From Elusimicrobia bacterium RIFCSPLOWO2_01_FULL_54_10 (GTDB taxonomy: Bacteria; Elusimicrobiota; Elusimicrobia; 2-02-FULL-39-32): DNA of 8,453 nt. The position numbers were made by a program, and so were the translations under genes. The stretch is from the NCBI GenBank assembly GCA_001799975.1, contig MGUQ01000048.1, forward strand, positions 1-8,453, in the 5' to 3' direction. Below, one piece after another: positions 1 through 5,475 of the stretch. The notes below the pieces were generated by a model that did not search any database, was not told where the DNA came from, and saw only the letters and a program-made list of their open reading frames with translations. The first letter of the stretch is position 1; each line of letters starts with the position of its first letter.

Positions 1-87
1 GTCAAATCCCTCAATGGAGATTCAGAAACCGCCCGTTCGGAACGGATTATCCGCGAAATTCTGGACCGAGTCACGGTCCCGGTTTAA
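1..87 (+). CDS. MoxR-type AAA+ ATPase, C-terminal end only
   Basis: Frame 1 is open from the first base and ends at TAA 85-87, giving 28 residues. The end reads RSERIIREILDRVTVPV, very like the usual C-terminus of MoxR ATPases (a basic 'ER-IVREIL--VPVP' helix that closes the lid domain). The next two genes are DUF58 and a TgpA-type transglutaminase, the standard partners of MoxR, which strengthens the call. MoxR proteins are cytoplasmic AAA+ ATPases thought to act as chaperones for complexes involving von Willebrand-like proteins. The Walker motifs lie outside the window, so the call rests on the tail and the context. The following gene starts inside this one. Confidence 0.72.
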   Translation, partial: VKSLNGDSETARSERIIREILDRVTVPV

Positions 88-1066
88 ACGCTGGTTCAAT
101 CCGCCCCGGCGCCTGCGCTTCACGCGCTTTGGCGTCTATGTGGTGCTGCTCACGCTCGGCGTGGGATTTGGCGCCATGAACACCGGCAACAATCTGGCTT
201 ACCTGGTTTTCGGCATGATGCTGGGGTTCATCACCGCATCCGGAGTGATTTCCGAAATAAGCCTGCGGGGGCTGGAAATCGAATGGATTTTTTCCCCGGA
301 CATTTTTGCGGGCTCGCCCGCGCCCTTCCGCCTGGCGGTCAAAAACAGAAAAAAATCCCTTCCCTCCATCGGCCTGCGGGTGATCACGCCGTTTGGGCCG
401 GGCCGGGCGCTGTATGTCGCTCCCGGAGGCCACGCCGCACTTGATTTCACTTTCACGCCGCCCAAGCGCGGCATCCACGAAATTTCCCGCATAAAAATAG
501 AAACTCTTTTCCCGTTCGGATTTTTCCGCAAGTGGCGCGTGTTTGATGAAGCCCAAAGTTTTATTGTTTATCCCAAGATCAATCTTGGACTAAAATTCGA
601 CCTCCGCCAGCCGGCGGGGGAGAAAAACCGCACCACGCAGGAAAAGGGCTGGGGAGACACTTTCTGGCAGATCCGCGATTTTCAGCACGGCGACAATCCC
701 CGGCAGATTTCCTGGAAAGTTTCCGCCCGGCAGGCCCGGCTCATGGTGCGCGAAACGGAACGGGAGACGGACAAGAAAATTTCGCTCACCCTGGGGCCGC
801 GGGGGCCATGGAACGCCCTGTCATCTGAAGAGCTAGAAGACGCCGTTTCCTTCGTGGCCTCGCTGGCGTGGCAGAAACTGGCGGAAGGTTTTGCTGTGGG
901 CATGCACGCGGACGATTTTTCCCTCGCTCCCTCCACCAACCGCAGAAAAGTGGCCTCCATTTTGCACTATCTTGCCCTCTTTGACCCGAGCCTTCCGCTT
1001 GAGGCCACGCCAGCGCCGGGCCTGCCGGACGCCTTGCCTGTCCTTGAGATATGGAAAAGCCGTTGA
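14..1066 (+). CDS. DUF58 membrane protein (MoxR partner)
   Basis: A 350-residue protein. A basic N-terminus is followed by two TM helices (about residues 38-54 and 57-78) and a soluble beta-rich region. The DUF58 signature lies at about 213-235 (GDTFWQIRDFQHGDNPRQISW): R221, G226-D227, R230 and W234 fit the family pattern R-x-[YF]-x-x-GD-x-x-R-x-I-x-W. The C-terminal half should adopt a vWA-like fold. However, the strand that normally carries the metal-site 'LLLD-S-S' motif reads ISLTLGPRG (about 256-264), so the metal site looks lost. The ATG at 14 overlaps the MoxR gene by 74 bases. No ATG, GTG or TTG occurs in frame between it and TM1, so the start is probably right, but the first 25 or so residues are not family-conserved. 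The gene's end overlaps the next gene by 16 bases, implying co-translation. The biochemical role is unknown; DUF58 proteins are usually taken as MoxR clients or partners. Confidence 0.88.
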   Translation: MEIQKPPVRNGLSAKFWTESRSRFKRWFNPPRRLRFTRFGVYVVLLTLGVGFGAMNTGNNLAYLVFGMMLGFITASGVISEISLRGLEIEWIFSPDIFAGSPAPFRLAVKNRKKSLPSIGLRVITPFGPGRALYVAPGGHAALDFTFTPPKRGIHEISRIKIETLFPFGFFRKWRVFDEAQSFIVYPKINLGLKFDLRQPAGEKNRTTQEKGWGDTFWQIRDFQHGDNPRQISWKVSARQARLMVRETERETDKKISLTLGPRGPWNALSSEELEDAVSFVASLAWQKLAEGFAVGMHADDFSLAPSTNRRKVASILHYLALFDPSLPLEATPAPGLPDALPVLEIWKSR

Positions 1067-3138
1067 CCACTATCTCGGAACGCCTTTTGGCCAAGTCCGT
1101 CTGGGGGCTCTCCGCTCTCTCACTAGCCGCGCTTCTGCTCACGCGGGAGCTGGGAATTTTGACCGTGACAGCCGTTCTCACTCTGTCACCGGTTCTCTAT
1201 TATTTTGACTTGAAGGGCCGTCTGGGGCGCGCGCGCTGGCTGGAAAACGCGCTCATCTTGCTCAATTTTGCCGTCGCCGCCGGCCGGTTTTTTTACCTGA
1301 AAGATTCCTTTCTGCTCATCGTTGCGGACTTCCTGGTTTTCTTTCTCCTGCTCAAATGCGGGTTTAAAAAGGAACGCGGCGACTGCCTGCAAATGATTTA
1401 CCTCTCATTTTTTGCTCTCGTGTCCTGCTCCACGCTCTCTCTGGACTTCACCTTTCTCCTGAGTTTTATCATCTATGTCCTGGCCCTTTCCTGGACGCTG
1501 TCCATCTATGTGCTTTCCGAGCCGTCCGACGGCGCGGCCGCCTCAACAGAAAGCCCGGACGCCCCTCAGAAAACCCTCCGGCGCATCCGCCAAAACGCGG
1601 GCCTCACTTTGGCTCTGGCCCTGGTCTTCGCCGTGGGGATTTTCGTCTTTTTTCCGCGCTTCTCCCTGGCGGTCTTTCAGGGCGCGTTCCTGGGACCCGT
1701 GCACCAGTCGGGCTTCACGGAAAAAGTGGAGCTGCAGAAATCGGGACGGATTTTCAAGGATTCCAAGGTGGTGATGCGGGTGCAGATAGATGGGGACGGA
1801 AGTCCGGCCGGGGAGGGATTTTTATATTTGCGCGGCCAGGCCCTCTCCAGCTTCGACGGCAGGGCATGGACGGCAGGAAAACGCCAGGAAACCCGCATGG
1901 ACCGCAATACTTACAAGACCCGGGCGCTCAAAATGTCCCGTCTAACAGAAAACCGTTTTCAAATCTCACCCCCCCGGGAAGGCCCCAAAATCCGCCAGAA
2001 AATATTTCTGGAGTCCGTAGACACTTCCCTGCTTTTTGCGGCTCCACGACTGGAATCCCTCACGGCAAAATTCCCGGGGATTGTGGTTTACGATGATGGC
2101 AGCGTGAGCCGTCCTGCCGGTTTCAAGGGCCGTGCGGCGTACCAGGCCGTATCCTCGCGCGGAGGAGAGCAAACTCCCGGGCCCGCGGATGATGAAGAAA
2201 TCGAAAGAAACCTGGCCGTGCCCCAAAACTCCGGAAAAATTGCCGACCTGGGAGGGAAAATTTTCTCGCGCAGGGACAGCTCCATCGTCAAGGCCCGCAA
2301 AATCGAACGGCATCTGCGGGAAAGTTACCGCTACACCCTGGACCTCCAGGGGGCAATAGCGGAAAACCCGCTCGAGGACTTCCTTTTTGTCTCCAAAGAA
2401 GGCCACTGCGAATATTTCGCCTCCGCCATGGCCCTCCTTCTGCGCACGGCAGGCATTCCGGCCAGAATGGCCACAGGGTTTCTTATGGATGAAATGAACA
2501 CCTCCGGCAGTTACTACATCGTGCGGGGGGAAGACGCCCACGCTTGGGTGGAAGGGCTTGTGGACGGCGCCTGGGCCCGGTTCGACCCCACCCCCCGTGC
2601 AACCAGATTTGAAGCCGATAATATCTCTCTTTGGGCCCGGGCCAGGCAGGAAGTGGACCGGCTCAACTTTCTCTGGATTTACCATGTCCTGGGCTATGAT
2701 CAGGAGTATCAGCAACGGGTGGCGGTCAAGGTGGCTTCCAAACTGGACCCTGATTTGACCAAAATCAGGAGCAAGCTGAAATTTCCATGGAAAAAGGCCT
2801 TGGCTGTGTTGGGATTCGCATCTCTGGCTATGGTTTTTTGGAAGTTCATGCCCCGGCTTGAAAGCAGCTCGAAACAGGGGAAAACCAGGGCATCGGCCAG
2901 ATTCTATAAAGAAATGCTTGATGCCTTGGCTAAAAGAGGTCATTTGAAGGCGGATGGCGAGACGCCCAATGAATTTGCCATGAGAATTGAACCGGTCATA
3001 CCTGGCGCGTCGGACGATGTTAAGGCCATTACGGACGTCTTTTGCAATTCCAGATATGGCAATCTACAATTGAATTCTGATAGAATGTCGCAAATCCACG
3101 AACGCGTCAAAACCCTGAAATCGAACCTGTTTTCTTAA
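1051..3138 (+). CDS. TgpA-type membrane transglutaminase (DUF3488-TGc-DUF4129)
   Basis: A 695-residue integral membrane protein. The N-terminal DUF3488-like part has about seven hydrophobic helices between residues 16 and 204. A large extracytoplasmic part follows, with the transglutaminase-like core at about 410-525. The catalytic triad is visible: C453 in GHCEYFASAM, H497 in DAHAWVEG and D512 in FDPTP. The Cys sits at the start of a helix followed by the usual LLRTAGIPAR. A further TM helix (about 583-601) leads to a cytoplasmic DUF4129-like tail (617-690) with the typical TPNEFA...NSRYG pattern. Length and domain order match TgpA of Pseudomonas, an essential inner-membrane protein linked to the envelope; the substrate is unknown. 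The start at 1051 lies 16 bases before the DUF58 stop, with only a weak GAG ribosome-binding signal, so coupling is likely. The last 250 or so bases are clearly AT-richer than the rest of the gene. Confidence 0.93.
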   Translation: MEKPLTTISERLLAKSVWGLSALSLAALLLTRELGILTVTAVLTLSPVLYYFDLKGRLGRARWLENALILLNFAVAAGRFFYLKDSFLLIVADFLVFFLLLKCGFKKERGDCLQMIYLSFFALVSCSTLSLDFTFLLSFIIYVLALSWTLSIYVLSEPSDGAAASTESPDAPQKTLRRIRQNAGLTLALALVFAVGIFVFFPRFSLAVFQGAFLGPVHQSGFTEKVELQKSGRIFKDSKVVMRVQIDGDGSPAGEGFLYLRGQALSSFDGRAWTAGKRQETRMDRNTYKTRALKMSRLTENRFQISPPREGPKIRQKIFLESVDTSLLFAAPRLESLTAKFPGIVVYDDGSVSRPAGFKGRAAYQAVSSRGGEQTPGPADDEEIERNLAVPQNSGKIADLGGKIFSRRDSSIVKARKIERHLRESYRYTLDLQGAIAENPLEDFLFVSKEGHCEYFASAMALLLRTAGIPARMATGFLMDEMNTSGSYYIVRGEDAHAWVEGLVDGAWARFDPTPRATRFEADNISLWARARQEVDRLNFLWIYHVLGYDQEYQQRVAVKVASKLDPDLTKIRSKLKFPWKKALAVLGFASLAMVFWKFMPRLESSSKQGKTRASARFYKEMLDALAKRGHLKADGETPNEFAMRIEPVIPGASDDVKAITDVFCNSRYGNLQLNSDRMSQIHERVKTLKSNLFS

Positions 3139-3222
3139 CATAACCCTTTAATTATCAATAATTTCACTTAAATTATCATATTTTTCCCATATAAAATGTG
3201 TATAATGCTTAATATATAAAAT
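3139..3222 (+). promoter_or_regulatory. AT-rich intergenic promoter region
   Basis: This 84-base gap is the only sizeable non-coding stretch in the window, and it is strikingly AT-rich in GC-rich surroundings. It holds a perfect TATAAT at 3201-3206, preceded by TGTG. With 16-18 base spacers no hexamer resembles TTGACA (17 bp gives ATATTT at 3178-3183), so the promoter is weak or activator-dependent. Predicted transcription would begin near 3213, about 10 bases before the ATG at 3223, leaving no room for a Shine-Dalgarno site. I see no hairpin and U-tract that would terminate the upstream operon. Confidence 0.6.
3150..3178. repeat. Paired AATTATCA direct repeats, 21 bp apart (possible operator)
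   Basis: AATTATCA occurs at 3150-3157 and again at 3171-3178. The period is exactly 21 bp, two turns of B-DNA, so both copies face the same side of the helix. The first copy is also the left half of a palindrome, AATTAT-CA-ATAATT (3150-3163). Both lie just upstream of the -10 box, around -60 and -38 from the predicted start. That is where an activator would bind, and the adjacent gene encodes a small HTH protein. In such AT-rich DNA some repetition is expected by chance, so operator function is inference. Confidence 0.4.
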
Positions 3223-3489
3223 ATGCGACCTAAAAATCTTGGCAGGCTGACGGACCATATTCGAGCAAAAAAGCCCCTCACGACCTTCGAAGTGAGCCGG
3301 ATTTGCGGCGTTGTGAATGGGACGGTGTCGAAATGGATTGATGGAGGCAAGCTGACAGCCTACCGCACTCCGGGCAGGCACAGGCGCGTGCGATTGAGCG
3401 ACCTGACGGTCTTTCTTAAAATATATAATATCCCCATGACTGGCGAGGTTAAGCGGGCATTTGCGGAGGCGGGCGATGAAGAGGATTAA
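3223..3489 (+). CDS. Stand-alone MerR/excisionase-type HTH DNA-binding protein
   Basis: An 88-residue cytoplasmic protein built almost wholly of one winged helix-turn-helix domain. Helix 1 and the turn are at LTTFEVSRICGVVNG (19-33), the recognition helix is TVSKWIDGGKL (34-44), and the basic wing is YRTPGRHRRVRLSDL (47-61), followed by TVFLKIYNIPM. The pattern is that of the excisionase (HTH_17/MerR-like) family, and resembles the HTH half of response regulators in which this domain is fused to a receiver. Here no receiver is attached. The ATG at 3223 has no Shine-Dalgarno and lies about 10 bases from the predicted transcript start, so it may be translated from a leaderless or nearly leaderless mRNA. 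Its 3' end overlaps the next gene by 14 bases. Probable role: transcriptional regulator of the operon it heads. It is not evidence of a phage, since no integrase or phage gene is nearby. Confidence 0.85.
   Translation: MRPKNLGRLTDHIRAKKPLTTFEVSRICGVVNGTVSKWIDGGKLTAYRTPGRHRRVRLSDLTVFLKIYNIPMTGEVKRAFAEAGDEED
3465..3469 (+). promoter_or_regulatory. Ribosome-binding site GGAGG for the sorting-domain gene
   Basis: GGAGG lies inside the end of the HTH gene, six bases before the ATG at 3476. It decides the start: the reading frame extends back to a TTG at 3461, but that codon has no comparable site and would put RRR before the signal sequence. Confidence 0.75.
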
Positions 3490-3796
3490 AGCTGCCGGCA
3501 AGCTTCTTATCCTGATCGGGCTAATTTCTGTCACCCCCCGCCGCATTTTCACCCCCAACGGAGATGGCGTCAACGACACCATCAGCATCCGCGTGCAGGC
3601 TTCCGGCTCCAATCTGCGCGGTAGAATTTTCTCTCTCACAGGACGGATTGTAGCGGAGCTCGCGTTCCAACCGCCCGATACTCTTTCGTGGAACGGTTTG
3701 GACATCGATGGCAGCCCGGCGCCCAAGGGTATTTACATTTATCAGATAGATGCGGGAACGGAAAAATTACGCGGAACGGTCGTATTGGCGCGATGA
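3476..3796 (+). CDS. Small secreted protein: signal sequence plus type IX-like (CHU_C/FlgD-Ig-like) sorting domain
   Basis: A 106-residue protein. The basic start MKRIKAAGK and hydrophobic run LLILIGLISV (10-19) form a short signal sequence or membrane anchor with no clear Ala-x-Ala cleavage site. The remainder is one beta-sandwich module. FTPNGDGVND (25-34) is the hallmark opening of the gliding-motility-associated C-terminal domain (CHU_C). It is followed by GRIFSLTGRIV (49-59), SWNGLDIDG (71-79), PKGIYIYQI (83-91) and a GTVVLAR end (100-106). In type IX secretion this domain sits at the C-terminus of a large cargo protein; here there is no passenger at all. The Asp/Asn-rich loop could bind calcium. 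FlgD-type Ig domains have a similar pattern and are the main alternative. The gene overlaps the HTH gene by 14 bases and the following barrel gene by 4 (ATGA), so the three are probably translated together. Confidence 0.78.
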   Translation: MKRIKAAGKLLILIGLISVTPRRIFTPNGDGVNDTISIRVQASGSNLRGRIFSLTGRIVAELAFQPPDTLSWNGLDIDGSPAPKGIYIYQIDAGTEKLRGTVVLAR

Positions 3797-5463
3797 CCCC
3801 CCCGATCGCGGCTGTCTGCGCAGCGGTTTTTTTTGCCGCAGCTTCACCTCTTTTCGCGCTCCCGGAAGGCAGCGGCGCGCGCCCGGCGGGCATGGGCGGG
3901 GCCTTCGGCGCCCTGGCCGATGACGCCAACGCCGTCACTTATAATCCCGCGGGCCTGAGCTGGGTAAAAGAAGCGCAGTTCACTGCCGATTACAGCCGCC
4001 CGGCCCTTGGATTGGACGACAAAAGCACGCTCTCATCCGGCTATCTGGGTCTGGCCGTTCCATTACGAATCCGCAAGCGGCTTTCGGAGCGGGTTCTGCA
4101 GGTGAGGGAAATGGACGCGGCCCTGGCTCGAGGAGAGAAATCTCCCGACGACTTTGACAGGAACCAATTCATAAGGGCCCACCAGTTCACCAAAAACCAG
4201 GGCACTCTGGGCCTGGGCATTTCCAACCTCACACTTTCCGGCGCGGCCTCGGAAAACACTTTCGCCCTCGCCTATTCCAGAAAAATCCTGCGGGGGCTTT
4301 CCGGCGGTTTTGCAGTGAAATGGCTTTATCACACTTACACAGGGGATTCCTTCACCGCGGCGGACCCCGTCTTTTCCGGCGGAAAAAGTTCGTCGCTGGC
4401 CCTCAGTTTTGACGCCGGGCTATTGTATAATCCTTATCCGAGAGTGTTTTGGGGGCTCTCCGCGACGGATTTGAACCGCCCGAACACCGCGCTCAGCAGT
4501 TCGGGCAGGAACAAAGTTCTGCCCGGCATGCGGGCAGGGGTTGCGTTCCGCGACAAGTCTTTCAAAGCGGCCGCGGACGGCGTGATCCGCGACGACGAGT
4601 CCGGATTTTATATGGGAGCGGAAAAATGGATGCGACGGGAATCACTGGCTTTGCGCGGAGGCGCGGCCCTGGGGCTTAAGCACTCGCATGAACTGACTGC
4701 GGGCGCTTCCGTCCGCTGGGGAGGCGTGCAGGCGGACTACGCTTTCGGGCTTCCCATTGCCGCCCTGCACAACCCCGCCGGAAACCACAAGATCACTTTT
4801 TCCTATCTTTTCGGCAAGCCCAACGCGGAAACGGCGCGCGAAGGATCTCTCGAAATGTATTATTCACAGATTGAGCTGGAATCTGAAATTTTAAAGACCC
4901 GGCTGGAGAAAGCCGAGGCGGACAGAAAACGGCTGGAAACTGCGGTTGCTGAAGAAGCCACTCAGCGTGCTCGGGAAAAAACAAAGTTCCTGTCCCCGGA
5001 AGAACGGGTGAACCTGTCCACTTCCGTCCTCGTGCCGGAAGGCATGAAAATTTACATCACGGAGAGCGGCGACACCCTGGAAGCCCTGGCAGAATTTTTT
5101 TACGGCAATTCCAACCGCTGGCCGGATCTTTATCATTTGAACCGCGAGCGGGTGGGCAAGGCCGGACGGCTCAAAAAGGGAACGCTCCTTCTCGTGCCGG
5201 AAAAACTGGAGTCCGCGGAAATGCGGCAGTTCCCGCCGCAGGAACCGCCGCCCAAACCGGCCGGCTGGAAACCCAAGCCGCCTCCGCCCAAAAAAGCGCC
5301 GGAGCGGCCCAAGATTTATGTGGTGCAGGAGGGCGACACACTCCGCACCATTTCGCAGAAGATTTACGGCAATCCCGGGCAATGGAAGGAAATTTACCAG
5401 GCCAACCGGGACAAAGTCGAACGGGGCTGGGTGGAGCCCGGCGAAGTGCTGGTCATTCCGTAA
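3793..5463 (+). CDS. PorV/PorQ-like outer-membrane barrel with coiled coil and two LysM domains
   Basis: A 556-residue protein. The ATG at 3793 overlaps the previous stop (ATGA) and begins a good signal peptide, with likely cleavage after SPLFA (residue 22). A farther upstream in-frame start at 3688 would bury the signal peptide. The mature N-terminus, GARPAGMGGAFGALADD then NAVTYNPAGLSW, is the hallmark of PorV/PorQ (UPF0164, FadL-like) barrels, and alternating strands run to about 343. PorV in Bacteroidota is the shuttle that carries sorting-domain cargo out of the type IX translocon. A charged coiled coil (about 349-400) follows, then LysM 1 (about 419-468, ESGDTLEALAEFFYGN), a Pro/Lys linker (about 480-506) and LysM 2 (about 508-556, QEGDTLRTISQKIYGN). 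LysM binds peptidoglycan, so the tail would tie the barrel to the cell wall from the periplasmic side. The barrel family is well supported; a secretion role is inferred from the neighbour. Confidence 0.85.
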   Translation: MTPPIAAVCAAVFFAAASPLFALPEGSGARPAGMGGAFGALADDANAVTYNPAGLSWVKEAQFTADYSRPALGLDDKSTLSSGYLGLAVPLRIRKRLSERVLQVREMDAALARGEKSPDDFDRNQFIRAHQFTKNQGTLGLGISNLTLSGAASENTFALAYSRKILRGLSGGFAVKWLYHTYTGDSFTAADPVFSGGKSSSLALSFDAGLLYNPYPRVFWGLSATDLNRPNTALSSSGRNKVLPGMRAGVAFRDKSFKAAADGVIRDDESGFYMGAEKWMRRESLALRGGAALGLKHSHELTAGASVRWGGVQADYAFGLPIAALHNPAGNHKITFSYLFGKPNAETAREGSLEMYYSQIELESEILKTRLEKAEADRKRLETAVAEEATQRAREKTKFLSPEERVNLSTSVLVPEGMKIYITESGDTLEALAEFFYGNSNRWPDLYHLNRERVGKAGRLKKGTLLLVPEKLESAEMRQFPPQEPPPKPAGWKPKPPPPKKAPERPKIYVVQEGDTLRTISQKIYGNPGQWKEIYQANRDKVERGWVEPGEVLVIP

Positions 5464-5464
5464 C

Positions 5465-5470
5465 AGGAGG
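5465..5470 (+). promoter_or_regulatory. Ribosome-binding site AGGAGG for the histidine kinase
   Basis: A perfect AGGAGG begins two bases after the barrel gene's stop and five bases before the ATG at 5476. It fixes the kinase start. Another ATG at 5472 is out of frame and too close to the site. It is the strongest ribosome-binding site in the window, so the kinase may be made at a higher level than its neighbours. Confidence 0.8.
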
Positions 5471-5475
5471 CATGC

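Noticed and set aside
1966..2943. Long open frame on the - strand (325 codons)
   Set aside because: It lies fully opposite the transglutaminase, whose triad and TM pattern show that the + strand is coding. The - strand product is rich in Pro, Gly, His and Arg with no recognisable domain, as expected of a GC-rich antisense shadow.
3139..3200. Rho-independent terminator after the transglutaminase gene
   Set aside because: The only inverted repeat (3150-3163) is a 6-bp AT-only arm with a 2-base gap, too weak to terminate and better read as an operator half-site.
3461..3475. TTG start five codons before the chosen start of the sorting-domain gene
   Set aside because: The GGAGG at 3465-3469 lies after this codon and is correctly spaced for the ATG at 3476.
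3223..3489. Prophage or integrative element suggested by an excisionase-like HTH
   Set aside because: No integrase, phage structural gene, attachment repeat or tRNA is present, and the gene is translationally coupled to envelope genes.
3148..3726. 192-codon - strand frame across the intergenic gap, HTH and sorting-domain genes
   Set aside because: Both + strand genes have clear family motifs and start signals; the - strand product has none.
3688..3792. Upstream extension of the barrel gene to an ATG at 3688
   Set aside because: The extra 35 residues overlap the sorting-domain gene and would bury a good signal peptide that begins at the ATG at 3793.
4426..4434. TATAAT-like box inside the barrel gene as an internal promoter
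   Set aside because: It encodes a conserved-looking barrel strand, has no supporting -35, and no gene begins nearby.
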